Assembly (NCBI RefSeq): GCF_000410875.1
Contig: NZ_AROI01000006.1
Coordinates: 186,001 to 250,000, forward strand
DNA from: Halopseudomonas pelagia CL-AP6
GTDB lineage: Bacteria; Pseudomonadota; Gammaproteobacteria; Pseudomonadales; Pseudomonadaceae
DNA length: 64,000 bases
Direction: 5' to 3'
The notes under the pieces are model-generated. The model saw nothing but the letters and a program-made list of their open reading frames with translations, had not been told where the DNA came from and made no database searches. The position numbers were made by a program, and so were the translations under genes. Below, piece by piece: positions 27,289-36,698 of the stretch; position 1 is the stretch's first letter; each line of letters opens with the position of its first letter.

Positions 27289-29490
27289 CTACAGCGGATG
27301 CACGACGGCGCTATTGCCGCGCTTTTTCTGTACAGCGAAAGCCAGCACTGCGGCGCAGATCCCCAATATGTCTGTCACCCAGCTACCTTCAATCATCAGC
27401 AGGGCTGCGGCGATCAGCATCACCCGCACAAGCCAGGAGGCGCTATGGTTGACGAACCAGCCCTGCACCGCTGCCGATAGCAGATACACCCCGACGGTGG
27501 CGGTGACCAGCGCCTGGGCGATGGCTATCCAGGTGTCATTCATCAACAGCGCGCCGTTGTAGAAGAACATGAAGGGTACGATGAACGCGGCCAGGCCGAT
27601 CTTGAATGACTCCATCGAGGTCTCCATCGGGTTGGCCCCGGAGATGCCCGCCGCCGCGAAGGAGGCCAGTGCCACCGGTGGGGTGATGGCCGATACCACC
27701 GCAAAGTAGAAGACAAAGAAGTGCGCCGTTAGCGGATCGATACCCAGTTGAATCAAACCCGGGGCGACCACCGAGGCAGCAACTGCGTACGCTGCGGTGG
27801 TGGGCATGCCCATACCCAGCATGATTGAGATCAGCATGGCGAACACCAGCGCCAGAAACTGACTGGCATCGGCCACGCCGAGCAATAAGGAAGAGAAACG
27901 CGAACCGACCCCGGTCAGCGAGATCACCCCAACAATCACCCCGGCGCAGGCGCAGACGACAATGATCTGAATCGCCATGATACCGGCTAGTTCCAGCGCC
28001 TTGAGAATGCCCGCCAAGCCCATCTTGTTCGGCGACAGCCAGCTTACGACGGCGGCGGAAATGGTCGCCAGGGTGCCCGCGCGGATAACTGAATAGCCCA
28101 TAAACAGCGCGACAATCAATATCACGATGGGAATGAACAGATACACCTGGCGGATCAGTTTGCTGAGCAGCGGCAGCTCATCCTTGCGCATGCCGCGCAT
28201 ACCGGTTTTAGCCGCTTCGAAGTCGACCATAAAGTACACGGAGACAAAATATAGGATGGCCGGAATAACCGCCGCCATGGCGATCTCGGTATAGGGAATG
28301 CCGGTGATCTCGGCCATGATAAAGGCGCCGGCGCCCATGATTGGCGGCATGATCTGCCCACCAGTCGAGGCGGCTGCTTCAACAGCACCGGCGGTTTTCT
28401 TGCTGTAGCCGACTTTCTTCATCAGCGGGATGGTCAGCGAGCCGGTGGCTACTACGTTACCGGCGCTGGTGCCGTTGATCATGCCCATCAGGCCAGAGGC
28501 AAAAATCGACACCTTGGCCGGGCCACCACGTGAACGGCCAGCACAGGCAAAGGCGAAGTTGACGAAATATTCGCCGACCTTCGAGGCCTGCAAAAAGGCC
28601 GCGAAGATGATGAACAGAATGATATAGGTCGAGGACACCGCCGTGGTCGGCCCGAGGACGCCGATGTCGGTGTACACCTGACTGAAGAAACGCTTTACAC
28701 CCAGGCCGGGGTAACCCAGAAAGCCCGGCAGGTAGGGCCCGCTGAATACATAAGCAAGAAAGCACAGGGCGATGATCACCAGTGCCATACCGGCCACGCG
28801 GCGGGTCATTTCCATGATCAGTGCAGTACCCGCCACGGCAGCGAAGGAAATCCCCACTGGCGAGAAGGAGGTGCCGGTACTCATGCGCAGGGGCGAGTTG
28901 TAGACGATCAACAGGTAACTCGCGGCCGCGATCGAGCAAATGATCAGCAGCAGATCGGGCATGCTGAAGTGCTCGCGCTCGCGGCGGTGAAACCAGCTCA
29001 GCAGAATGCCCAGCCCGGTCGCCGCCAGTAGCGGCCAGCCATAATGCCAGGTTTCCAAATCGGCACTCATGCGCAGGGTGCCGCTTTGCATCAGCCGGTA
29101 CATCACCCCTGTTTGCACCAGGGCGTAGGTGGCGGGGACCATCAAGGCCAGGGCCGCAAGGCTAGTCCAGCGCCGAGCGGGGCGGGTATCGCCAGCGGTA
29201 ACGAAGCGTGAGCCGGAGAAAAACAGATATCCTAGAATCAGCGCGCCAGTGACGTGGACAATCCGAAAACTCCACGACTCCATGGGTGAAATGTTCAGGA
29301 CGTACAGATGGAAGGCCGAGTAAATGATCGCCAGCGCAGTCACGGCGCGCAGCATCCAGCCGCCATATTGGCGTCGGTTCGACTCGACTGGTTCGTCATC
29401 AACGCCCTCGACGACAATGGGCGTCAGTGGCTCGCCATGGGACGGAATCAGCGGCTCATGCTCGCTGACAGATTTGTGTATGTTTGTCAT
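27289..29490 (-). CDS. TRAP transporter fused permease (TAXI type)
   Basis: A 733-residue protein with about 18 membrane helices, combining the small (DctQ-like) and large (DctM-like) permease subunits in one chain, as is usual for TAXI-type TRAP systems. Landmarks are the ATGSLTIPLMKKVGYSK, GGQIMPPIMGAGAFIMAE and MLGMGMPTTAAYAVAASVV segments of the DctM half. The N-terminal 40 residues are soluble and acidic. It imports an organic acid using an ion gradient, with the binding protein encoded 74 bases upstream. A dctBD-like pair follows after 86 bases. Confidence 0.93.
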   Translation of the reverse strand: MTNIHKSVSEHEPLIPSHGEPLTPIVVEGVDDEPVESNRRQYGGWMLRAVTALAIIYSAFHLYVLNISPMESWSFRIVHVTGALILGYLFFSGSRFVTAGDTRPARRWTSLAALALMVPATYALVQTGVMYRLMQSGTLRMSADLETWHYGWPLLAATGLGILLSWFHRREREHFSMPDLLLIICSIAAASYLLIVYNSPLRMSTGTSFSPVGISFAAVAGTALIMEMTRRVAGMALVIIALCFLAYVFSGPYLPGFLGYPGLGVKRFFSQVYTDIGVLGPTTAVSSTYIILFIIFAAFLQASKVGEYFVNFAFACAGRSRGGPAKVSIFASGLMGMINGTSAGNVVATGSLTIPLMKKVGYSKKTAGAVEAAASTGGQIMPPIMGAGAFIMAEITGIPYTEIAMAAVIPAILYFVSVYFMVDFEAAKTGMRGMRKDELPLLSKLIRQVYLFIPIVILIVALFMGYSVIRAGTLATISAAVVSWLSPNKMGLAGILKALELAGIMAIQIIVVCACAGVIVGVISLTGVGSRFSSLLLGVADASQFLALVFAMLISIMLGMGMPTTAAYAVAASVVAPGLIQLGIDPLTAHFFVFYFAVVSAITPPVALASFAAAGISGANPMETSMESFKIGLAAFIVPFMFFYNGALLMNDTWIAIAQALVTATVGVYLLSAAVQGWFVNHSASWLVRVMLIAAALLMIEGSWVTDILGICAAVLAFAVQKKRGNSAVVHPL

Positions 29491-29564
29491 GGTGCACCTG
29501 TAAACCGGAGAGGTGAAGGGGCCAGAAAGGCGCTGGCCCGCTGATCACGCAGACTGCTGACCGA

Positions 29565-30551
29565 TCAGTTATTGATCGGTGCCGAGTCGATGTTGTGGCC
29601 TTGCTCGGTGAAATAACGGGCTGCACCGGGGTGCCATGGCAGGAAGGTGTTCTTATCCAAATGCTCTGCGGTGCTGGTCACTGCGGCCTGATGAATGGAT
29701 TGCATCCGCTCGTTATTTTCCATGGTCAGCTTGGTCACCTGGTATACGAAGCTCTCTGGCAGATCGCAGTTGGCCACGGTGAAGTTCCACATCGACACCG
29801 CGCGAGAGTCTTCGCTAAGTGAGCTGTAGGTGCTGGCGGGAATAATAAATTCGGCCACTGGATAGGCGTCCAGAATGGTCGCTATTTCGGCTTCGCTGAA
29901 ACCGACAATATTGACCTTGGTTTGAACTTCGAGCTGGCTCACGGTAGGAATGGGCACGCCCGCAGCAAAGCCGATCGCATCCAGCAACCCATCCTGTAGC
30001 TGGCTGCCCAGGTCGTCCCAGCTGCCGTTGCGGCGCACGAATTTTACGCCCAGGGTTTCCAGCATTTTCGGGAAGTATTCATCCGAGCTGGATCCGGCCG
30101 GGCCAAAACCGATACGCGCGTTAGCCTTGATATCGGAGATGCTATTGATGCCTGAACTGGCCAGTGCGGCCATGGAAAAGGGCGTTTCATACAATGGGAA
30201 CATGGCGCAAACGTTATCCATTTCCAAACCGGGCGCCAGCGGGCTTTTTCCATCAAAGGCATCGCGCGCTGGTCCCATGGTCGTCATCCCGAACGCTAGG
30301 TCGCCGGTATGTACTAAGGCCATATTTTGTACCGGCCCGCCAGTGACCTCGGCGCCACCGGACACTCCGGTTTGCTCGGCAATGAAGTTGGACCAACCGG
30401 AACCGTAGGCAAAATAGGTGCCGCCTTGGCTGGCGGTGCCGATGGTGAAGTTGGACGGCCAACCAGTACGGTCTTCGGCGATGGCCAGGGCGCTGGTCAG
30501 AAGGGTAGTGGCGGAGAGTGTGGCGAATGCCAGGGTGCGAAGCTTGTGCAT
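29565..30551 (-). CDS. TAXI-family TRAP solute-binding protein
   Basis: A 328-residue periplasmic protein with a signal peptide ending ALAIAEDR (about 26). The mature N-terminus has the TAXI signature TIGTASQGGTYFAYGSGW. LVHTGDLAFGMTTMGPARDAF and IGFGPAGSSSDEYFPKML follow. TAXI binding proteins deliver glutamate, 2-oxoglutarate or related acids to fused TRAP permeases, but the substrate here is unknown. A cysteine pair (NVCAMF, ANCDLP) may form a disulfide. It is the first gene after the sigma-54 promoter at 30625-30640. Confidence 0.93.
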   Translation of the reverse strand: MHKLRTLAFATLSATTLLTSALAIAEDRTGWPSNFTIGTASQGGTYFAYGSGWSNFIAEQTGVSGGAEVTGGPVQNMALVHTGDLAFGMTTMGPARDAFDGKSPLAPGLEMDNVCAMFPLYETPFSMAALASSGINSISDIKANARIGFGPAGSSSDEYFPKMLETLGVKFVRRNGSWDDLGSQLQDGLLDAIGFAAGVPIPTVSQLEVQTKVNIVGFSEAEIATILDAYPVAEFIIPASTYSSLSEDSRAVSMWNFTVANCDLPESFVYQVTKLTMENNERMQSIHQAAVTSTAEHLDKNTFLPWHPGAARYFTEQGHNIDSAPINN

Positions 30552-30624
30552 GTTTGACTCCAGAGTTTTTGTCTTTGTTGGTCTGATTACGCGGCATGGG
30601 CAAACCCTTGCGTACAGGAGTCAT

Positions 30625-30640
30625 AGCAAGGGCTGGGCCA
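30625..30640 (-). promoter_or_regulatory. Sigma-54 promoter of the TAXI TRAP operon
   Basis: On the complement, TGGCCCA-GCCC-TTGCT has GG and GC in the correct -24/-12 spacing, differing from consensus only in the variable part of the -24 box. The predicted start is near 30614, 63 bases before the binding-protein gene. The cluster encodes its own sigma-54 activator, which makes the match credible. Confidence 0.75.
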
Positions 30641-30694
30641 GAAAGCGGAGAAGCCTGTTTCAGAGGGTTTTGGTCGTGCGCGAGGGGCCGTAAA

Positions 30695-30747
30695 GGGTGG
30701 TTGTCCACCCGCTTTTAGGAGGGCGATGGGTGGATAACCACCCATCG
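30695..30747 (-). promoter_or_regulatory. Paired palindromes, likely activator sites
   Basis: GGGTGG-TTGT-CCACCC (30695-30710) and CGATGGGTGG-ATAA-CCACCCATCG (30724-30747) share the core GGGTGGN4CCACCC. Their centres are 33 bases apart, three helical turns, and lie about 88 and 121 bases upstream of the predicted sigma-54 start. That is the usual position of enhancer sites for DctD-like activators. Because they also follow the urtE stop at 30752, a role in urtE termination is the alternative. No convincing T-tract follows either. Confidence 0.6.
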
Positions 30748-30751
30748 ATGG

Positions 30752-31453
30752 TTAGACCGTCAAGTACTGCTGCACCAGCTCGTCACTCAGATCCGCAATG
30801 GGTCCGTCCGCCACCACACGACCACGCTCCATGATGAAGAAGTCATCGGCAGTGCGGCGCGCGAACGGCAGTTTCTGCTCGACCAGCAGCACCGTAAGAC
30901 CCAGTTCATTGTTGAGCTTGCGGATCACATCGCCTATATCGCGGACGATATTCGGCTGAATGCCCTCGGTAGGCTCGTCCAGAATCAGCAGCTTGGGATC
31001 TAGCACCAGCGCCCGTCCGATGGCCAGCTGTTGCTGCTGGCCGCCGGACAGGTCGCCGCCGCGGCGGTTTTTCATTTCCTTGAGCACCGGAAACAGCTGG
31101 TAGATCTGCTCGGGAATCTGCCGCGCACGGTCTGGCCGCGCACCCAGAGATATCTTCAGGTTCTCCTCGACCGTCAGCAGCGGAAAGATCTCCCGGCCCT
31201 GGGGCACATAACCGATGCCAACACGCGCGCGATTTTCGGTGGACATGCGCGTGATGTCCTGGCCATTGAGCAGTATCTGCCCATCGCGCACTGGTAACAG
31301 CCCGGTAATGCATTTGAGCAGCGTGGTCTTGCCCACGCCGTTGCGGCCCAGCAGACAGCCGCAGGTGCCTTCTTTCAGATGCAGGTCCAGATCCCAGAGG
31401 ATGTGGCTCTGATTGTAGAACTGATTAACCGATTGAATACGCAGCACCGTCAT
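30752..31453 (-). CDS. urtE: Urea ABC transporter ATP-binding subunit UrtE
   Basis: A 233-residue LivF-type ATPase, the last gene of urtABCDE. Walker A is GRNGVGKTTLL (about 36-46), the signature is LSGGQQQQLAIGRAL, and Walker B is LLILDEPTEGIQPN. The TRMSTENRARVGIGYVPQGR block near 70-90 is what I associate with UrtE rather than the amino-acid LivF. Its start overlaps the urtD stop by four bases. Confidence 0.94.
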   Translation of the reverse strand: MTVLRIQSVNQFYNQSHILWDLDLHLKEGTCGCLLGRNGVGKTTLLKCITGLLPVRDGQILLNGQDITRMSTENRARVGIGYVPQGREIFPLLTVEENLKISLGARPDRARQIPEQIYQLFPVLKEMKNRRGGDLSGGQQQQLAIGRALVLDPKLLILDEPTEGIQPNIVRDIGDVIRKLNNELGLTVLLVEQKLPFARRTADDFFIMERGRVVADGPIADLSDELVQQYLTV

Positions 31454-32286
31454 TCTCCCAGATAGACTTCGATCACCCGCGGGTCGTTCTGCACCTGATC
31501 CATGCTGCCTTCGGCCAGCACAGATCCCTGATGCAGCACCGTCACCTTGCGGGCAATGGAGCGGACGAAGGCCATGTCGTGTTCGACCACAATCACCGAA
31601 TGCCGACCTGCCAGCGAGGTCAGCAGTTGCGCGGTGTGTTCGACCTCTTCGCCAGTCATCCCGGCGACCGGCTCATCGACCAGCAGCACACGCGGGTTCT
31701 GTACCAGCAGCATGCCGATCTCCAGCCATTGCTTCTGCCCATGGGACAGCGCACCGGCTTCCTGCTGGTAGTGCTCGGTCAGACCGATCTGCTGCAGTAC
31801 TTCGTCGATGCGGTCGCGCTGCTCGCCGCTCAGGTCATGGTTCAGGGTGTACCAGACGGTCTTGTTCGAGGCGGTAGCTAGCTCCAGATTCTCGAACACG
31901 CTCAGGGCTTCAAAGATGGTCGGCTTCTGAAATTTGCGGCCGATGCCGCCGCGGGCGATTTCATGCTCAGCGCGCTTGAGCAGATTGATGCGCTGACCGA
32001 ACCAGATGCTGCCGCTATCGGGTTTGGTCTTGCCGGTAATTACGTCCATCATGGTGGTCTTGCCAGCGCCGTTGGGGCCGATAATGCAGCGCAGCTCGCC
32101 ATCATCGATATACAGGTTGAGGTTGTTCAGCGCCTTGAAGCCATCGAAGCTGACGCTGACATCCTCGACATAGAGAATCGGCCCGTGACTGGTATCGATC
32201 GGCTGGTCGAAGGCCGGCGCCGGCTGCACGAAATCGAAGACCTGATCGCGGCGCCAGGTTTCCCGCAGTTGCTCTATGCTTTTCAT
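31450..32286 (-). CDS. urtD: Urea ABC transporter ATP-binding subunit UrtD
   Basis: A 278-residue LivG-type ATPase. An N-terminal extension of about 35 residues, typical of UrtD, precedes LYVEDVSVSFDGFKALN. Walker A is GPNGAGKTTMMD, the signature is LSHGQKQWLEIGMLL and Walker B is VLLVDEPVAGMTGEE. LSHGQ in place of LSGGQ is the usual UrtD form. It overlaps urtC and urtE by four bases on each side, so the three are translationally linked. Confidence 0.94.
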   Translation of the reverse strand: MKSIEQLRETWRRDQVFDFVQPAPAFDQPIDTSHGPILYVEDVSVSFDGFKALNNLNLYIDDGELRCIIGPNGAGKTTMMDVITGKTKPDSGSIWFGQRINLLKRAEHEIARGGIGRKFQKPTIFEALSVFENLELATASNKTVWYTLNHDLSGEQRDRIDEVLQQIGLTEHYQQEAGALSHGQKQWLEIGMLLVQNPRVLLVDEPVAGMTGEEVEHTAQLLTSLAGRHSVIVVEHDMAFVRSIARKVTVLHQGSVLAEGSMDQVQNDPRVIEVYLGE

Positions 32287-33380
32287 GATTTGTCTCCCTT
32301 GCGGCGTACGCGGTCGAGCAGGCCGACCAGGCCCTTGGGCAGCAGCAACGTAACCAGCACAAACAGGCTGCCAAGGATAAACAGCCAGGTTTCCGGGGAA
32401 AAGGTGGTAAAGAAGGTCTTGGCATAGTTCACCGCGAAGGCGCCGATAATGGCGCCGAACAGAGTGCCGCGTCCGCCGGTGGCGACCCAGACGACCATCT
32501 CGATGGAGTTCAGCGGCGAGAACTCACCGGGGTTGATGATACCTACTTGCGGCACGTAGAGCGCGCCAGCGACGCCAGCGAGCATCGCCGAAAAGACGAA
32601 TAGCCAAAGCTTATAGGATTCGACCTGATAGCCGGAAAAACGTGTGCGGTTTTCCGCATCACGTATCGCGATAATCACCCGGCCCATGCGTGAGGTGACG
32701 ATATAGCGACAGGCCAGGTAGCCCAGCACCAGGGCAATCGCCGAGGCGATAAACAGGCCGACACGAGTGGTTTTTGCCGCCAGATCGAAGCCGAGAATGT
32801 CCTTAAAGTCATTCAGGCCATTATTGCCACCAAAGCCCATCTCGTTACGAAAAAAAGCCAGCATCAGTGCATAGGTCAGCGCCTGGGTGATGATCGCGAA
32901 ATACACTCCGGTGACCCGCGAGCGAAACGCTAGCCAGCCGAATACCAGCGCCAGCAGCCCTGGTACCAGCAGGATCATCAGCGCAGCGAACCAGAACATG
33001 TCGAAGCCCTGCCAGTACCAGGGCAGCGATTCCCAGTTGAGCACCACCATGAAATCCATCAGTTCCGGGTGGCCGTACACGCCCCGGTCACCGATTTGGC
33101 GCATCAGGTACATGCCCATGCCGTAGCCACCGAGGCTGAAAAAGGCGCCGTGGCCCAGCGAGAGAATCCCGCAGTAACCCCAGATCAGATCGACTGACAG
33201 GGCGAGCAGGGCAAAACACAGAAACTTGCCGAGCAGCCCCACGGTAAAGTTGGACACATAAAACGCTGAATCGGTTGGCAGCGCCAGGTTGCAGAACGGC
33301 ACTATGATCGCGGTCAGCACGACCAGGCCGAGCACCAGCATACCGCCGCGGTCGCTGAGTAATAAACGTTGGGTCAGCAT
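32283..33380 (-). CDS. urtC: Urea ABC transporter permease UrtC
   Basis: A 365-residue LivM-type permease with about ten membrane helices. Landmarks are LSVDLIWGYCGILSLGHGAFFSLGGYGMGMYLM (given here as a span at about 60-92), NGLNDFKDILGF, and the coupling segment SRMGRVIIAIRDAENRTRFSGY near 230-251. It ends MRRKGDKS-like with a basic tail (RVRRKGDKS). It imports urea across the inner membrane together with UrtB. Confidence 0.94.
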   Translation of the reverse strand: MLTQRLLLSDRGGMLVLGLVVLTAIIVPFCNLALPTDSAFYVSNFTVGLLGKFLCFALLALSVDLIWGYCGILSLGHGAFFSLGGYGMGMYLMRQIGDRGVYGHPELMDFMVVLNWESLPWYWQGFDMFWFAALMILLVPGLLALVFGWLAFRSRVTGVYFAIITQALTYALMLAFFRNEMGFGGNNGLNDFKDILGFDLAAKTTRVGLFIASAIALVLGYLACRYIVTSRMGRVIIAIRDAENRTRFSGYQVESYKLWLFVFSAMLAGVAGALYVPQVGIINPGEFSPLNSIEMVVWVATGGRGTLFGAIIGAFAVNYAKTFFTTFSPETWLFILGSLFVLVTLLLPKGLVGLLDRVRRKGDKS

Positions 33381-33431
33381 ACTTCCCTCTCGATTGTCAT
33401 TGGCTTGGTTGGCTAGCGGACGAGCTGATGC

Positions 33432-35084
33432 TCAGTCCGCCGCCGCCCGGCCTTTTTGTGGGAACAGACCCTTGGGCTTCTTCTGAATAAACAGGATCAG
33501 CATGATCAGCACCAGTACCTTGGCCAGCATCGCGCCGGCGTAGGGCTCGAGGAAGTTGTTGATCAGCCCCAGACTCATGGCACTGACCAGCGTGCCCCAG
33601 AGATTACCGACACCGCCGAAAACCACGACCATGAACGAATCGATGATGTAGGCCTGGCCCAGGTTGGGGCCGACGTTGGTGATCTGTGACAGGGCGACGC
33701 CGGCAATGCCGGCAATGCCGGAGCCCAGACCGAAGGTCAGGGCGTCGACCCAACTGGAACGCACGCCTACGGCGCGGGCCATGGCACGGTTCTGCGAGAC
33801 GGCGCGGACCTTGAGGCCCAGCGAGGTGCGTTTGATCACCAATAGCAGCGCGAAGAACACCATCAAGCCGAAGATCAGGATATACAGCCGGTTGTAGGTG
33901 AGCGACAGCACCGGATTGATCACCAGCGTGCCGCTGATCCAGTCCGGCGAACTGACCGAGCGATTCAATGGTCCGAACAGGCTGCGCACCGCCTGCTGCA
34001 GCACCAGACTCAAGCCGAAGGTAGCGAGCAGCGTCTCCAGGGGCCGGCCGTAGAGAAAGCGGATCACCCCCCGTTCGATCAGCATGCCGATCAAGCCGGT
34101 TACCAGAAAGGCCGCCGGAATGGCGATCAGCAGGCTCCACTCGATCAGGTTCGGGAATAGCACTTGCACCCCCCAGGTGGTGTAGGCGCCGAGCATGATC
34201 AGTTCGCCGTGGGCCATGTTAATTACGCCCATTACGCCAAAGGTGATGGCCAGGCCGATGGCCGCCAACAACAGCACCGAGCCAAGGCTCAAGCCGAAAA
34301 ACAGGCTTTCGATAAAGCGGTAGAACGTGATCCGGCCCTGGATCGAAGCAATCGCCTCCTGAGCCGCGATGCGCAGCTCAGGATCCGCGTCGTTGGCCGC
34401 CACATCGTTCAGGGCGATGCGCGCTTCCTGTTCCAGCGACCCGCTTAGCGAGTTGATGGCTTCCAAGCGTACGTCGCGGTCCACACCCTGAATCTGGAAC
34501 AGCGCCAAAGCAGTATCAATGGCATCCAGTACCCGCCCTGACTCTTCTTCTGCTTGACGTTCGATCAGCAGCGCAATACTGCCGGCATCGATGCCGTCGC
34601 GGATAAAACGGCGTACAGCGTTGTAACGGATATCCGCGCTTGCGTGATTGAGGTTCAACTGCGCCAGTTGGCCGCGCAGTTGGGTGCGCAGGCTGTTGTT
34701 GACCGGTACCCGGCGCAGACCTTGATCGCTGTCGAGTGCTTCGCCGGTAAGCGCATCGGTTACCTGGTTGCCGCTGCGAATGGCGACCAAGGGTGGATCG
34801 TTGCGGTCGGCAAGCAGGTCGCCATCGACCAGCGCGTTAAGAATATCGACTAGGCGTTCGTCATCCTGGCTGAATAGCTGGCTGACGGTCTCGGCACGCT
34901 GGCGCAGGTTACCCTGCACTAACTGATGTACTTGTTGCTCAAAACCCAAGGGGGCGGGCTGAGCGGTATCCGCTTCGGCCTGGGCGCTGGCGTGCAAGGG
35001 GGCAAAGGCGCCCATAATTAGCATCAGCCAAAGGCTCAGAGCGGTCAGAGGGCGCCAAAATGGTGCGCGGCAGTTCGTGTTCAT
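33432..35084 (-). CDS. urtB: Urea ABC transporter permease UrtB
   Basis: A 550-residue LivH-type permease with the long N-terminal exported domain typical of proteobacterial UrtB. I start at 35084 (MNTNCRAPFWRPLTAL), which has AGGACAGGTG upstream; an in-frame opening 28 codons earlier would put a basic tail before the signal peptide. Residues about 1-40 form a signal sequence. The region 45-255 is an alpha-helical repeat domain. The membrane part begins near 260 with FGVMGVINMAHGELIMLGAY. Confidence 0.92.
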   Translation of the reverse strand: MNTNCRAPFWRPLTALSLWLMLIMGAFAPLHASAQAEADTAQPAPLGFEQQVHQLVQGNLRQRAETVSQLFSQDDERLVDILNALVDGDLLADRNDPPLVAIRSGNQVTDALTGEALDSDQGLRRVPVNNSLRTQLRGQLAQLNLNHASADIRYNAVRRFIRDGIDAGSIALLIERQAEEESGRVLDAIDTALALFQIQGVDRDVRLEAINSLSGSLEQEARIALNDVAANDADPELRIAAQEAIASIQGRITFYRFIESLFFGLSLGSVLLLAAIGLAITFGVMGVINMAHGELIMLGAYTTWGVQVLFPNLIEWSLLIAIPAAFLVTGLIGMLIERGVIRFLYGRPLETLLATFGLSLVLQQAVRSLFGPLNRSVSSPDWISGTLVINPVLSLTYNRLYILIFGLMVFFALLLVIKRTSLGLKVRAVSQNRAMARAVGVRSSWVDALTFGLGSGIAGIAGVALSQITNVGPNLGQAYIIDSFMVVVFGGVGNLWGTLVSAMSLGLINNFLEPYAGAMLAKVLVLIMLILFIQKKPKGLFPQKGRAAAD

Positions 35085-35221
35085 GACACCTGTCCTGGTT
35101 ATCGTTTTGCATGCCCTGCGTCGGCGGGTGGGGCCGGGGCTGACTCCGTCATTCCCTTGGTCCGGCAATGACGGGCTTTACAGCGTTGTCTGGCCAGCGG
35201 GCTGGCCAGACATCTGATGGG

Positions 35222-36517
35222 TTACTCGGTGGTAACGCCCTGACAGGTTTTAGTCTTGGTGTTGTAGTTGCCGCAATTGATCGGCGCGGTCCAGTCGGAC
35301 TTCAAATCTTTGCTGCCTTCGAGGAAATCCGACCAGGCATCACCAGGCACCAGATCATCGGTGCTGGATACGGTCAGAAACTGGCCATCGTCCTGAATCT
35401 CGCCAATCAGAACCGGTTTGGTGATGTGGTGGTTCGGCAGCATGGTGCTGATGCCGCCGGTCAGATTCGGTACTTCCACGCCGACCATCGCATCAATCAC
35501 TTTGTCCACATCGGTGGTACCGGCTTTCTCGACCGCTTTTACCCACATGTTGAAGCCAATGTAATGCGCCTCCATCGGGTCGTTGGTAACGCGGTTAGTG
35601 TCCTTGGTGAATGCGTGCCAGGTCTTGATAAAGGCTTCGTTCTCAGGCGTTTCTTCACTCATGAAGTAGTTCCAGGCAGCCATGTGGCCGACCAGCGGAG
35701 CGGTATCGATACCGGACAGCTCTTCTTCTCCCACGGAGAAAGCGATGACCGGGATGTCTTCGGCGGAGACGCTCTGGTTACCCAGTTCGCGGTAGAAGGG
35801 CACGTTGGCGTCGCCATTGATGGTGGAGACCACGGCGGTTTTCTTGCCAGTGCTGCCGAAACGCTTGATCTCGGACACGATGTTCTGCCAGTCGGAATGG
35901 CCAAAGGGCGTGTAGTTGATCAGGATATCTTCCTCGGCTACGCCATTGGCCTTCAAGTAGGCTTCCAGAATGCGGTTGGTCGTACGCGGGTAAACATAGT
36001 CAGTGCCAGCCAGAACCCAGCGTTCGATGCCCAGTTCGTCCTTCAAGTAATCCACTGCGGGAATAGCTTGCTGGTTCGGTGCTGCGCCGGTGTAGAACAC
36101 GTTGCGTGAGGACTCTTCACCTTCGTACTGAACCGGGTAGAAGAGGATGCCGTTCAGCTCTTCGATTACCGGCAATACGGATTTGCGTGAGACTGAGGTC
36201 CAGCAGCCGAAGATGGAATCCACCTCGTGCTGCTCCAGTAGCTCACGGGTGCGCTCAGCGAACAGCGGCCAGTCGGACGCGGGATCCACTACTACGGCTT
36301 CCAGTTGCTTGCCGAGCAGGCCGCCTTTCTTGTTCTGCTCTTCGATCAGCATCAGCATGGTGTCTTTCAGGGTGGTTTCCGAAATGGCCATGGTCCCGGT
36401 CAGCGAATGCAGCACGCCAACCTTGATGGTTTCTGCCTGAACGGCCATAGCGCTGAGAGCCATGCTGCAGGCAACGCCCAGGGCGCCCGCGCGTTTTACC
36501 AGTTTCTTCAGTTTCAT
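35222..36517 (-). CDS. urtA: Urea ABC transporter binding protein UrtA
   Basis: A 431-residue periplasmic binding protein with a signal peptide ending AMAVQAETIK (about 28). The mature start TIKVGVLHSLTGTMAISET and the segments FGCWTSVSRKSVLPV and YPVQYEGEESSRNVFYTGAAPNQQ are those of UrtA. The C-terminus carries a cysteine pair (INCGNYN, KTCQGV). It is the first urt gene, 181 bases downstream of atzF. I see no strong promoter of its own between the two, so read-through from atzF is likely. Confidence 0.95.
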   Translation of the reverse strand: MKLKKLVKRAGALGVACSMALSAMAVQAETIKVGVLHSLTGTMAISETTLKDTMLMLIEEQNKKGGLLGKQLEAVVVDPASDWPLFAERTRELLEQHEVDSIFGCWTSVSRKSVLPVIEELNGILFYPVQYEGEESSRNVFYTGAAPNQQAIPAVDYLKDELGIERWVLAGTDYVYPRTTNRILEAYLKANGVAEEDILINYTPFGHSDWQNIVSEIKRFGSTGKKTAVVSTINGDANVPFYRELGNQSVSAEDIPVIAFSVGEEELSGIDTAPLVGHMAAWNYFMSEETPENEAFIKTWHAFTKDTNRVTNDPMEAHYIGFNMWVKAVEKAGTTDVDKVIDAMVGVEVPNLTGGISTMLPNHHITKPVLIGEIQDDGQFLTVSSTDDLVPGDAWSDFLEGSKDLKSDWTAPINCGNYNTKTKTCQGVTTE

Positions 36518-36698
36518 CGGTCAATCTCCGTTTTTATGTTCTAGTCCACTGTGTGAAAAAATCTCTACAACTGCGGGTGCATCTTCGTCATGGCGGGGTG
36601 ATCGGCGTGCCGTCAGCCCTTCTTTTTCAGCGGGCCACTGCCCAAGGGCTGGCTGGTGTTCAGCCTGAATAGGGCTTGAGCACCGTCCATGGTCGCAT

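Noticed and set aside
36518-36698. Possible sigma-54 promoter directly upstream of urtA
   Set aside because: Sequences with GC and CC at the right spacing exist on the complement, but their -24 and -12 boxes match poorly outside those pairs. Read-through from atzF is a simpler explanation.
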